From an uncultured Prevotella sp. (GTDB lineage Bacteria; Bacteroidota; Bacteroidia; Bacteroidales; Bacteroidaceae): a DNA stretch of 34,515 bases. The notes beneath the pieces were generated by a model. That model was not told the DNA's origin. It was given only the letters and a program-made list of their open reading frames with translations, and ran no database searches. The translations under genes were made by a program, and so were the position numbers. Shown in pieces: positions 23,422 through 31,301 of the stretch; within the stretch, counting starts at the first letter, position 1; each line of letters begins with the position of its first letter. The DNA lies in NCBI GenBank assembly GCA_900557405.1, contig USSF01000017.1, forward strand, positions 1 through 34,515, written 5' to 3'.

Positions 23422-25101
23422 ATGGATAGCAAACTGGATTTCAGACCGCAGCTCGTGTCTGCAATTAGGAATTACAACAAGAAGACTTTCATGTCGGACC
23501 TCATGGCCGGCATCATCGTGGGAATCGTGGCACTGCCGCTCGCCATCGCCTTCGGCATCGCTTCGGGAGTGACACCCGAGAAGGGCATCATCACGGCAAT
23601 CGTGGCCGGATTCATCATCTCGCTGCTCGGAGGTAGCAAGGTGCAGATAGGTGGTCCCACGGGCGCATTCATCATCATCATATACGGCATCATACAGCAG
23701 TACGGATTCGAGGGACTCACCATCGCCACGCTCATGGCGGGAGCCTTCCTCATCCTCTTCGGAGTGCTCCATCTCGGCACGATAATCAAGTTCATCCCCT
23801 ACCCCATCGTGGTGGGTTTCACGAGCGGTATCGCCGTGACGATATTCACCACGCAGATAAAGGACCTCTTCGGCCTCTCGATAGACAAGGTGCCGAGCGA
23901 CTTCATTGAGAAATGGTGGTGCTACCTGTGCAACTTCGGCACCATCGACTGGTGGTGTGCAGCCGTGGGAATACTCAGCGTGGTGATCATCGCCGTTACG
24001 CCCAAGTTCAGCAAGAAGATACCCGGCTCGCTCGTGGCAATCATCGTGATGACCGTGGCAGCGCTGCTGCTCAAGCAGTTTGCCGGAGTGACGACCATCG
24101 AGACCATCGGCGACCGCTTCTCCGTGAGCAACGCCATACCCGAAGCCCACATGCCGGAACTGACCTGGGACACAATAAAGAGCCTCGTGGCACCGGCGCT
24201 CACCATCGCCGTGCTCGGAGCCATCGAGTCGCTGCTGTCGGCTACGGTGGCAGACGGTGTGATAGGCGACCACCACAACTCCAACACGGAGCTTATAGCG
24301 CAGGGCGTGGCAAACCTCGCCTCGCCGATATTCGGCGGAATACCCGCCACAGGAGCCATCGCCCGCACGATGACTAATATCAACAACGGCGGAAAGACAC
24401 CCATCGCCGGAATAATCCATGCCGTGGTGCTGCTGCTCATCTTCCTGTTCTTCATGCCGCTCGCCAAATACATCCCGATGGCTTGTCTTGCCGGAGTGCT
24501 GGTCATCGTATCATACGGCATGTGCGGATGGCGCTCCTTCCTGGCACTGATGAAGAATCCGAAGAGCGACGTCAGCGTATTGCTCATCACCTTCTTCCTC
24601 ACCATCATCTTCGACCTCACCGTGGCTATCGAGGTGGGCCTCATCATCGCCTGTCTGCTTTTCATGAAGCGCGTGTCGGAGATGACCGACGTGAAGGTCA
24701 TCATGGACGAAATCAACGAGGAGAGCGATATCATCAAGGGCAACCTGGAGCATATCACCATCCCCAAGGGCGTGGAGGTATATGAGATAAACGGCCCGTA
24801 TTTCTTCGGTGCCGGCAACCGTTTCGAGGAGATAATGGCAGCCTTCGGCGACAGGCCAAAGGTGCGCGTGATACGAATGAGGAAGGTGCCGTTCATCGAC
24901 TCTACTGGTATCCACAACCTGACGAACCTCTGCGAGATGAGCAGGAAGGAGAATATCCAGGTGGTGCTCTCGGGAGTGAACCCGTCGGTGCATGCCGCCC
25001 TCGAAAAGGCCGGCTTCTACGCTTCCGTGGGCAAGGAGAACATCTGCAGCCATATCAATCTCGCCCTCGAAAGGGCAAAGGAAATCGTGGAGAAAGGATA
25101 G
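23422..25101 (+). CDS. SulP-family anion transporter with STAS domain
   Basis: This is a 559-residue inner-membrane transporter. The membrane domain (about 25-420) begins with the SulP signature-like sequence LMAGIIVGIVALPLAIAFGI and continues with VQIGGPTGAF, a substrate-site region of SLC26/SulP proteins. ESLLSATVADGVIGDHHNSN and GIPATGAIART match further conserved family segments. The C-terminal STAS domain (about 440-555) contains RMRKVPFIDSTGIHNL. Substrates of the family include sulfate, bicarbonate and other anions, and the sequence alone does not tell which. It is a single-gene unit between a leader terminator and a terminator at 25107-25142. Confidence 0.93.
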   Translation: MDSKLDFRPQLVSAIRNYNKKTFMSDLMAGIIVGIVALPLAIAFGIASGVTPEKGIITAIVAGFIISLLGGSKVQIGGPTGAFIIIIYGIIQQYGFEGLTIATLMAGAFLILFGVLHLGTIIKFIPYPIVVGFTSGIAVTIFTTQIKDLFGLSIDKVPSDFIEKWWCYLCNFGTIDWWCAAVGILSVVIIAVTPKFSKKIPGSLVAIIVMTVAALLLKQFAGVTTIETIGDRFSVSNAIPEAHMPELTWDTIKSLVAPALTIAVLGAIESLLSATVADGVIGDHHNSNTELIAQGVANLASPIFGGIPATGAIARTMTNINNGGKTPIAGIIHAVVLLLIFLFFMPLAKYIPMACLAGVLVIVSYGMCGWRSFLALMKNPKSDVSVLLITFFLTIIFDLTVAIEVGLIIACLLFMKRVSEMTDVKVIMDEINEESDIIKGNLEHITIPKGVEVYEINGPYFFGAGNRFEEIMAAFGDRPKVRVIRMRKVPFIDSTGIHNLTNLCEMSRKENIQVVLSGVNPSVHAALEKAGFYASVGKENICSHINLALERAKEIVEKG

Positions 25102-25106
25102 ATACT

Positions 25107-25142
25107 ACTGAATCCACTCCAGACAGTGGATTCAGTTTTTTT
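25107..25142 (+). terminator. Terminator after SulP
   Basis: A perfect 12-bp stem (ACTGAATCCACT at 25107-25118 with its complement at 25125-25136) has a 6-nt loop and a run of seven T residues. It starts 6 nt past the SulP stop and separates it from the convergent LuxR-type gene. Confidence 0.9.
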
Positions 25143-25157
25143 ACACATATATATATA

Positions 25158-26171
25158 TTATAGTATATTCCTACTGTCCCCCATTCTCAATGACTTCAAC
25201 AAAGCATCCTTCAGGTCTTCGTTTGTGGCAAGTCCGAGTTTCTTGCGGATATGTATGCGCACAGTACTGATATTGTTGGGTGTTTTATTGAGTATGGAGG
25301 CAATTTCGATAATCGTCTTTCCGCCAATAATAAGCCTGCACACCTCCTTCTCAGTGGGTGTCAGCGTGGGTATAACAGCCGATATGTCGGCATGTTGCAT
25401 CCTGCGCTGAGCCACTCTATGCTCCACAGCTCTGATAAGGTTAGCTTCGGTGCGCTCGTCGAGACGGTCAAAGAAGTCGGATATGTCCTTGCCTGCCATA
25501 CCGCCGCGCCCTAATTGTATGTAGGCGAGCAACTCCGTCTTGGTCATGTGAAAGGTGGCAAGCAAATTGTTCAGCGTAGAGTTGTAGTCGGCATTCTCCT
25601 TCAGCATGCCTCGAATGCCACGCCTTATCATCTCGCCAAGCACACATGTGAAGATCTCCACAAAGATGAATACAACCACTATCTGGCGGTTTACTCCTCC
25701 GTCTGTGTATAGATAAGCGAAGACTATCGTGCCTATGCTCATAAGGGCTATCACTGTAGGCATGTGTCGGACGGCAGCCAACACGAGATAGATTATAAGA
25801 GCGAGTGAAATTATCTGGTTGAACAATACCGCATCTTCATACCCCACAGGACGCTCCACCGTAATATATACGATACGGGCACTTCCTGTCAGTTGCACCA
25901 ATATGCCGAATATGGATATGGCAGCCTTCAGTGGCATGCGACGCAACAGATACAATACCACCACGACAATCGTTGCCACCCACAGCAGAGCCGATATTAT
26001 ATGCAGCGGAGTGTCGCTGCGTCCTATCAATCCAACGATGTGCATAGGCACACCAAGCAAGACAACCGACAGGCTGAGCATCAGAAAAGTGATAAGACAC
26101 AATCGTTGCTGCCAGCTGTGGCTGCGCTGATCAAGGAATGTGGCTATACGCTCTTTCAGTGTTATCTTCAT
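25158..26171 (-). CDS. Polytopic membrane LuxR-type transcription regulator
   Basis: This is a 337-residue regulator. About six hydrophobic segments fill residues 20-190 (for example LITFLMLSLSVVLLGVPM and IVVVFIFVEIFTCVLGEMI). A helical linker follows, then a C-terminal LuxR/GerE-type helix-turn-helix (about 268-325) with LTPTEKEVCRLIIGGKTI and NISTVRIHIRKKLGL. It is therefore a membrane sensor joined directly to a DNA-binding domain. The ligand is unknown. It points away from the peptide/LRR cassette at 26344, with the two promoter regions sharing about 100 nt, so that cassette is its likely target. It has no receiver domain and no partner kinase nearby. Confidence 0.87.
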   Translation of the reverse strand: MKITLKERIATFLDQRSHSWQQRLCLITFLMLSLSVVLLGVPMHIVGLIGRSDTPLHIISALLWVATIVVVVLYLLRRMPLKAAISIFGILVQLTGSARIVYITVERPVGYEDAVLFNQIISLALIIYLVLAAVRHMPTVIALMSIGTIVFAYLYTDGGVNRQIVVVFIFVEIFTCVLGEMIRRGIRGMLKENADYNSTLNNLLATFHMTKTELLAYIQLGRGGMAGKDISDFFDRLDERTEANLIRAVEHRVAQRRMQHADISAVIPTLTPTEKEVCRLIIGGKTIIEIASILNKTPNNISTVRIHIRKKLGLATNEDLKDALLKSLRMGDSRNIL

Positions 26172-26193
26172 AACTTTATTTATTTTATCACTA

Positions 26194-26201
26194 CAAAGGT
26201 A
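26194..26201 (-). promoter_or_regulatory. Promoter (-7 box) of the LuxR-type regulator
   Basis: TACCTTTG on the minus strand lies 22 nt before the start codon at 26171. No TTG is seen at the right distance. Just upstream are two direct copies of TACCCCTTTT (26221-26240), possibly a regulator site. Confidence 0.45.
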
Positions 26202-26277
26202 GCTCCTTTTTTAGACATTTTACCCCTTTTTACCCCTCTTTTTTCTATCTTTTACGTCTATTCACGCCTGTAAGACT

Positions 26278-26308
26278 TTGGAGATGTTTCGTGCTTCCCT
26301 TAAATTTG
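26278..26308 (+). promoter_or_regulatory. Promoter of the peptide/LRR cassette
   Basis: TTG (26278-26280, within TTTG) and TAAATTTG (26301-26308) are separated by 20 nt, a full consensus match. The first start codon is 35 nt downstream. Confidence 0.75.
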
Positions 26309-26343
26309 CACCACATCGAATAAAATAAAATCAAATAACTATT

Positions 26344-26481
26344 ATGAAAACATTCAAATTCAAACACCCACGCAAAGTATATCTCTACGTTTTGCTTTCA
26401 TTCCTGATGTGCATGTTAGGAGCAAGCAGTGTGTCTGCTGGTAGCAGGACACCTCGCAATCCGATTGTGAATAAGATATGA
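26344..26481 (+). CDS. 45-residue predicted secreted peptide
   Basis: This short open frame encodes a basic N-terminus (MKTFKFKHPRKVYLY), a hydrophobic core (VLLSFLMCMLGASS) and a likely signal-peptidase site after SVSA. Cleavage there leaves a 13-residue basic peptide, GSRTPRNPIVNKI. It lies 35 nt after a consensus promoter and 30 nt before the LRR gene, whose own signal peptide has a similar core (CMLLSLPMCMVCGS). It could be a real secreted peptide, the remains of a larger exported protein cut short by a stop, or a leader ORF controlling the LRR gene. I do not recognise a family. Confidence 0.55.
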   Translation: MKTFKFKHPRKVYLYVLLSFLMCMLGASSVSAGSRTPRNPIVNKI

Positions 26482-26511
26482 TATTATTACCAAACCTAAT
26501 TAAATAAAAAT

Positions 26512-28014
26512 ATGATATTTATGAAAATCAGAAAAGTCCAGAACATCCGTAGCATCATTCTCTGCATGCTGCTTTCATTACCAATGTGTATGGTTTGTGG
26601 CAGCAATGCCATAAAAGACCAGAAGTACAGTCAGACAGCATCATGCGACAAGAACGGTCACTCTTTAAAGGATGATGTCTGCCAAAGATGCGGACACGGT
26701 TTTTTCTCTTACCGTACCAAGAGCGGAAAGATTGCAACCCTTGCCAATAACATAGATTTCGGTGCAAAAATCGTGTCGCATAGTGTAGTGAATGGCGAGT
26801 GTACGATAGAGTGCGACGGTCCGATAACAAAGATTCCCGATAAAGCCTTTTCCAATAAGGGTCTGAAAGGTGAGCTACTACGCATACCAAGGACTGTTAC
26901 ATACATTGGTACAAAAGCTTTCTATTACAATAAAGAGCTTTCTGGATTCCTCATCATCCCTAACTCGGTTACAGAGATAGGCGAAAGAGCTTTTTACATG
27001 TGTGGATTCAATGGCAGTCTGACGCTATCTAATAATCTGACAAAGATAGGAAACAGCGCTTTTAGCGACTGTGGCTTTACGGGTAATCTTACCATCCCTA
27101 ACTCTGTAACAGAAATCGGTACGTATGCTTTCAATAATTGTGTCGGATTCAATGGCAAGCTGACTCTGTCTGACAATCTGAAAACGATTGGAGAAGGTGC
27201 TTTCAGCAACTGTAATAAACTAAAAGCACAAATAATTACATTTCCTGCAACATTGGAAAAGATAGGCACTGATGTATTTTATAGAGTCACAAGCATCAAG
27301 AGTGTTAAGTTCCAGTCTTTGCCACAAGGCATCAATAATATAAAGCAGAAAGATGTAATTCTCAACGATGCCTCTTTCATAAGCGACCTGGCAACAGGCA
27401 CTGTCAACAATATCTCCTACAGCCGCACCATAACCCCAACATGGGGAACCCTCGTATTGCCTTACTCTTTAACGCTTACCGGCAACGAACCATATAGCCT
27501 GTATGCTATAGAAAGCATATCTACAGACGAACTTGTATTAAGCCGCCTCAATGGAGAAGTGGCTGCCGGAACACCATGTATGATTAAGCGAAACGGAGAG
27601 CAGGAGGAAATGACCTTTACGGCAAATAACGCTACATTAAACATGACGATACAGCCGATTGCTGTAAACGAACTGAATTTCCAAGGCACTTACCATGCAA
27701 AGGAAGTGACCGACGGATATATCATCCGCAACAGTCTCTTATGGGACGTGGCAAAGCTGAAAGTGGCTTCGCCAGAGACAGAGGCAATAATGGTTGGTCC
27801 GTTCCGCTCATGGCTCGACGGCACGACAAACGGTGCTGCAAAACTCTCCATCCGCGTAGATGATTCCGCAACCGGTATCGACGACCCAATCTCGTCTCTC
27901 AATGCTGACGATGTGGAATACTACGACTTGAACGGCAGACGACTTACCGCTCCGCAGCAAGGAATAAACATCATGAAGCGAGGTAACAAGACAATGAAAG
28001 TCATCATCAAATAA
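26512..28014 (+). CDS. BspA-like leucine-rich-repeat surface protein
   Basis: This is a 500-residue exported protein. A signal peptide (about 1-33) is followed by a short Cys-containing stretch (HSLKDDVCQRCGHG), then about six LRR_5/BspA-type repeats (about 95-265) with the pattern IPNSVTEIGERAFYMCGFNG and variants. A beta-rich region (about 290-450) follows. The final 45 residues contain YYDLNGRRLTAPQQGINIM and a lysine-rich tail, the sorting-like end shared with three other proteins here. BspA proteins bind host or bacterial surface ligands such as fibronectin, so adhesion is likely but not shown. The annotated ATG has an alternative three codons later (26521). It is the middle gene of a cassette between two small-peptide genes, opposite the LuxR-type regulator. 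Confidence 0.88.
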   Translation: MIFMKIRKVQNIRSIILCMLLSLPMCMVCGSNAIKDQKYSQTASCDKNGHSLKDDVCQRCGHGFFSYRTKSGKIATLANNIDFGAKIVSHSVVNGECTIECDGPITKIPDKAFSNKGLKGELLRIPRTVTYIGTKAFYYNKELSGFLIIPNSVTEIGERAFYMCGFNGSLTLSNNLTKIGNSAFSDCGFTGNLTIPNSVTEIGTYAFNNCVGFNGKLTLSDNLKTIGEGAFSNCNKLKAQIITFPATLEKIGTDVFYRVTSIKSVKFQSLPQGINNIKQKDVILNDASFISDLATGTVNNISYSRTITPTWGTLVLPYSLTLTGNEPYSLYAIESISTDELVLSRLNGEVAAGTPCMIKRNGEQEEMTFTANNATLNMTIQPIAVNELNFQGTYHAKEVTDGYIIRNSLLWDVAKLKVASPETEAIMVGPFRSWLDGTTNGAAKLSIRVDDSATGIDDPISSLNADDVEYYDLNGRRLTAPQQGINIMKRGNKTMKVIIK

Positions 28015-28054
28015 AAAAACTACACATTTAATATATTACCCCCAAAAGAAAAAA

Positions 28055-28228
28055 ATGAAAAAGAAAGAATATATCAAACCGGAGACAAACATACTTCAAA
28101 GTGAACCACAAGCTATCCTTGCAGTCTCTAATGAAAACATAGGAGTAGCATCAGAGGAACTCTATACTGATGAAGAAGTCAAGAAACTGTGGGAAAGACC
28201 AGAAAGAAAGACAATCTGGTCAGACTGA
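28055..28228 (+). CDS. 57-residue small protein of the KP...ILA.S type
   Basis: The small protein starts MKKKEYIKPETNILQ and has EPQAILAVSNENIG, then a charged C-terminal half. The pattern of a lysine-rich start, a tyrosine and proline, and an ILA/LLA-S-like centre is one I recall from many short uncharacterised Prevotella proteins. It has no signal peptide or membrane segment. It starts 40 nt after the LRR stop and is probably cotranscribed. The central motif resembles the cleavage region of leader peptides, so a processed-peptide role is possible but speculative. Confidence 0.65.
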   Translation: MKKKEYIKPETNILQSEPQAILAVSNENIGVASEELYTDEEVKKLWERPERKTIWSD

Positions 28229-28230
28229 TA

Positions 28231-28337
28231 ATAAGTTGACGAGTTGACAAGTAGACAAGGAGATTAGTTTTCCTTGAAAATTGGTTCACAAACCTTAAAC
28301 AAGTAATGCATATCTCCTTGTCTACTCGTCAACTTAT
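28231..28337. repeat. Inverted-end element of about 105 bp, copy 2
   Basis: The ends pair: ATAAGTTGACGAG ... TAGACAAGGAGAT on the left against its complement ending CGTCAACTTAT on the right (26 bp). The left end carries an extra 8 nt, TTGACAAG. The interior (28265-28311) holds no gene. A related copy in the opposite orientation lies at 13602-13716. It begins two nt past the stop of the 57-residue gene. Confidence 0.75.
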
Positions 28338-28670
28338 ATAAAAAAGGCAAAACTATCACCTGTTTTATTTGCTATCATCCTTACATCGGAAAAGAATGCA
28401 AGGAGAGGATGATGAGAGAGTCGTCCTGGACGTTTGGGGTTGTATCCTTTGGCTGCTCCTTCCTGACTTTCCACACGGACCATCACAGTAGAATCGAAGT
28501 CTAAAGTGTAGTTGTCGAACTTCAACTCGGAGAAAAACCAACGGAACAAATTTCCGAAAACACGCTGGTTGACAGCTTGAGAGAATTTATTGAGATAGCG
28601 CTAGTATGCACGATGGTCTGCTCCACGTTCCCATCCTAATAGGTCACATAGTGCAGCGTCATAACGGACC
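28334..28670 (-). pseudogene. IS1380-type transposase remnant
   Basis: The minus strand encodes VRYDAALCDLLGWERGADHR, an in-frame amber stop at 28601-28603, then RYLNKFSQAVNQRVFGN and continues into LDFDSTVMVR and GAAKGYNPKRPGR, which match the DDE-transposase region around the first aspartate in the IS1380 family. Only about 110 codons remain of a protein usually about 400-plus residues long. Both ends are missing, so it is not functional. The 5' side abuts the group II intron fragment. The reading frame is otherwise intact, which suggests a fairly recent decay. Confidence 0.8.
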
Positions 28671-28679
28671 ACGTCAATT

Positions 28680-28997
28680 TACTCCGCTTCTTTCGTAAGA
28701 AAAAACTATTTGAAGCGTCCGTGAGACCTCCCCGTATAAGGGCATTGTCTTTCTATCTTATACCCACTTCATTTACACCAACCGTTCCGAATAGCTATAG
28801 GGCTTTGGTTTGTTCAGCAACCTTACCCACGGTCATATGCCTTGTATGAAGTTTCTGTTCGTTAGGTCAGATGTTTGTCGCCAGCTTCCTTCAGATTCCA
28901 CCTCGCGATGGACACCCTTGCTCTTGGCTATGTAATTCCCGCTATTAGGGCTTGCTCGGGACTTTCACCCGTTAGACAATGCTCGTGCCGAGCATAC
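28680..28997 (-). mobile_element. Group II intron fragment (5' RNA domain)
   Basis: On the minus strand the sequence reads GGGTGAAAGTCCCGAGC, then AGGTGGAATCTGAAGGAAGC, then GGGGAGGTCTCACGGACG. These match, from memory, the domain I region of bacterial group II introns. No reverse transcriptase frame follows: the sequence runs directly into the transposase remnant near 28675. It is a 5'-only fragment of roughly 315 nt, so neither splicing nor mobility is expected. Its outer end lies about 10 nt from a terminator hairpin (29003-29038), a setting favoured by some bacterial group II introns. The boundaries are estimates. Confidence 0.7.
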
Positions 28998-29002
28998 TAT
29001 TA

Positions 29003-29038
29003 AAAAAAAGAGCGCCAAGAATATTGACGCTCTTTTTT
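29003..29038. terminator. Bidirectional terminator
   Basis: A stem AAAGAGCGCCAA / TTGACGCTCTTT (with one mismatch) is flanked by a run of A on one side and T on the other. It can terminate minus-strand transcripts of the diaminopimelate dehydrogenase gene and plus-strand transcripts from the peptide cassette. Confidence 0.8.
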
Positions 29039-29056
29039 TATGCCTTATCGTTTCGG

Positions 29057-29161
29057 TTTACCCTCACACCCTCACACTTACCCTCACCACTGAATCCCCG
29101 ATAAACAGGGCGTTCCAAAGGGATGTGAGGGTGTGAGGGTAGAGAAAAAAAACTTTTTTTT
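29057..29161. repeat. CCCTCAC-armed imperfect palindrome, copy B (reversed)
   Basis: The left arm is CCCTCACACCCTCACACTTA (29061-29080) plus CCCTCACC, the core CCCCGATAAACAGGGCGTT (29096-29114) is the exact complement of the core at 13396-13414, the right arm is GATGTGAGGGTGTGAGGG, and an A-run/T-run end follows (29144-29161). It sits 8 nt past the stop of the diaminopimelate dehydrogenase gene. Confidence 0.8.
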
Positions 29162-29168
29162 CATTAAT

Positions 29169-30068
29169 CTACACCAGATGACCGATGAGTTCCTCACGAC
29201 TGCCGGCAAGCATGTCGATTACAGGAATCTCCACCATCGTGTAGCAACCAGGCTGCTGGCGCATTGACGCACGTGCCACGTTGACAAGCACCTGACCCGT
29301 CAGTGCGGGGTTGTTGATGCTCATGTTGAACTCGAAGCGCTGGTTCTGCGTCTTGCCGCTCACTCCCTTGCGCACGAGGTTCACGCCGTGGCCCATGTCG
29401 CGCACGTCGTCAACCGAATCCACTGCAAACACGTGTGTCTCGTCGTTGGCGAAATACGGGTCGGCCTTCACTGCCTTTGTCACTTCCTCAAGACTTGCGC
29501 CGTCCTCAAGCTCCACATATACCATGCGGCGATGGATGCCCTCGCCCTTAGGGATAGTGACGGAGAGCGCATTCTTCACGCCTGCCTTAGAGCGTACGCA
29601 TACGCTGTGGCCCATTGACATGCCAGGACCGAAGTTGGTGTACGAGAGTCCCTTCGGTGCAAGGCTCTGCATCAGTGTGCGCACGATGGAATCCGAACCC
29701 GGGTCCCAACCGGCAGCAATGACGGCAACGGCATTGTTCGCCTTGCACTCCGGCATCAATGCAGCACGATAGTCAAGGATGCTCGTGTGTATGTCGAAGC
29801 TGTCCACGGTGTTTATGCCGAGGGCGAGAATCTTCTTTGCATACTCCTCGCAGCTGCGTGTCGGTGTGGCGAGAATGGCCACGTCAACGTCCTTCAGCTC
29901 CGTAATGTCCTTTACCACTTCATATCCGGCAAGCTCTGCCGGCTTGTTCTCCGCACCGTTGCGGCGCACGATACCTGCGATTTCAAAATCCGGTGCGGTC
30001 TCAAGGGCCTGCACTGCATAGTGTCCGATATTGCCATAGCCTACAACGGCTGCTCTGATCTTTTTCAT
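29169..30068 (-). CDS. ddh: meso-Diaminopimelate D-dehydrogenase
   Basis: This 299-residue cytosolic enzyme uses NADPH to convert tetrahydrodipicolinate plus ammonia into meso-diaminopimelate in one step. The product feeds lysine and peptidoglycan synthesis and bypasses the acyl-intermediate route. The N-terminal Rossmann motif is AAVVGYGNIGHYAVQAL (residues 6-22). Other family features are ATPTRSCEEYAKKILALGI, VDSFDIH, the substrate-binding segment AAGWDPGSDSIVRTLM (about 140-155) and FGPGMSMGHS. The start is the ATG at 30068. A longer frame opening at 30164 would begin inside the -7 box of the promoter at 30162-30169, so it is rejected. It is monocistronic, with the CCCTCAC repeat and a terminator downstream. 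Confidence 0.92.
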   Translation of the reverse strand: MKKIRAAVVGYGNIGHYAVQALETAPDFEIAGIVRRNGAENKPAELAGYEVVKDITELKDVDVAILATPTRSCEEYAKKILALGINTVDSFDIHTSILDYRAALMPECKANNAVAVIAAGWDPGSDSIVRTLMQSLAPKGLSYTNFGPGMSMGHSVCVRSKAGVKNALSVTIPKGEGIHRRMVYVELEDGASLEEVTKAVKADPYFANDETHVFAVDSVDDVRDMGHGVNLVRKGVSGKTQNQRFEFNMSINNPALTGQVLVNVARASMRQQPGCYTMVEIPVIDMLAGSREELIGHLV

Positions 30069-30161
30069 AATCCTCTCTTGGTTTATTTTGTTTTTAATTA
30101 ATCCTGTCCGATGATTTATCATCATCCGCCCGAAGAAAATCCATTTTGCTCCAAGCGACTG

Positions 30162-30192
30162 CAAATTTACAGCTTTTTTATATATTATGCAG
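30162..30192 (-). promoter_or_regulatory. Promoter of the diaminopimelate dehydrogenase gene
   Basis: On the minus strand TAAATTTG (30162-30169) has CTG in place of TTG (30190-30192) 20 nt upstream. The leader is about 90 nt. Confidence 0.55.
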
Positions 30193-30252
30193 TATTTGGA
30201 TGATAAAAAGTAACGGAGAAATATGATTGCTTAATCTTTTTTCACCAATCCC

Positions 30253-31287
30253 TTATACCAGCTGCGGCAGGAACGAGGACACGATCAGCACAATGATTCC
30301 GAGAATGAGCACGGCGATTGTCTTCTGCGAGCAGCCCTTCCATTCCTTCAGGATTATTCCCCAAACATTGGAGAACACTACGTTGAGCGCCATCAGTATG
30401 CAGAACGAGAGGGTCATCAGCGTGGGCGACTCCGTAAGGAAGCCCTTGCCCAGCGACAGACCGAAGAACTGGCTGTACCACAAGCCTCCGGCGAGGACAC
30501 AGAAGAGCAGGTTGTTGGTCCACACGCTGCCTTTCGCGTAATCGCCCCACGTCTTGTTCCTGCCGTTCTGGAAGAAGCAGTAGGCGGCGTTAGTGGCGAA
30601 GCCGCCAAGCGTGACGAGCAGCGTTGCGGGCAGCGTCTTGTACATATCCGGAGTCAGATCGCCGAAGTTGATGTCCTTGCCGAACTCCAGTCCCACGTTG
30701 AAGCATCCGCTCATGAATCCCGCGAGCAGTGCGATGGCAAGTCCCTTGGGGAAGTTGAAGTCCTTCACTGCTGCCTTCTTCTCCTCTTCCGAGAGGGATG
30801 CCGACTTCATCGAACCAGCCACGCCGATGATGGCGATGCCGACGAGCGTCACCACCACGCCGAGGATAACGGCAAAGGTGAGCCGGCCCAATGCGTCCTC
30901 TTCAGGGAAGAAGATATTAAGCAACACGGGACCCATTATCGTTCCCAGTCCGGCACACGTTCCCAGGGCGATGCTCTGTCCGAGCGCCACGCCGAGATAG
31001 CGCATGGAAAGACCGAAGGTGAGTCCTCCCACTCCCCACAATGCCCCGAAGAGCACGGTCATCCACAGGTTGAACGAACTCGCCCCGCCGAACAATTCGC
31101 AGATTGAATGTCCCTCCGGCACGGCAAGCAACGCTCCAAGCAGCGGGAACAATACCCACGCAAAGACACCCTGCACGAGCCAGTATGACTCCCAGCTCCA
31201 ATCCTTTATCTTGTTGATAGGCACATAGCAGCTTGACTGGCAGAATGCGCCGATGGCTATTATAAGCAGACCAATTATTATTTCCAT
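30253..31287 (-). CDS. rhaT: L-Rhamnose/H+ symporter RhaT
   Basis: This 344-residue inner-membrane transporter has about ten hydrophobic segments, the same length as the E. coli protein. Family-like features are GAFCQSSCYVPINKIKDWSWESYW (seen as CQSSCYVPINKIKDW near the N-terminus), GVGGLTFGLSMRYLGVALGQ and GTCAGLGTIMGPVLL. It imports L-rhamnose with a proton. It is the third gene of the rhamnose operon, 95 nt after rhaA, with a large hairpin in the gap. The order rhaB-rhaA-rhaT supports the function. No rhaD aldolase lies downstream in the window. Confidence 0.92.
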   Translation of the reverse strand: MEIIIGLLIIAIGAFCQSSCYVPINKIKDWSWESYWLVQGVFAWVLFPLLGALLAVPEGHSICELFGGASSFNLWMTVLFGALWGVGGLTFGLSMRYLGVALGQSIALGTCAGLGTIMGPVLLNIFFPEEDALGRLTFAVILGVVVTLVGIAIIGVAGSMKSASLSEEEKKAAVKDFNFPKGLAIALLAGFMSGCFNVGLEFGKDINFGDLTPDMYKTLPATLLVTLGGFATNAAYCFFQNGRNKTWGDYAKGSVWTNNLLFCVLAGGLWYSQFFGLSLGKGFLTESPTLMTLSFCILMALNVVFSNVWGIILKEWKGCSQKTIAVLILGIIVLIVSSFLPQLV

Positions 31288-31301
31288 GACTTATAAGAAC
31301 A

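Noticed and set aside
23392..24420. Minus-strand open frame of 342 codons opposite the SulP gene
   Set aside because: It is antisense to clear SulP transmembrane segments. It is rich in His, Glu and Gly with no domain.
30069..30164. Upstream start extending diaminopimelate dehydrogenase by 32 residues
   Set aside because: The start would be inside the -7 box, and the added residues do not belong to the enzyme family's N-terminus, which begins MKKIRAAVVGYG.
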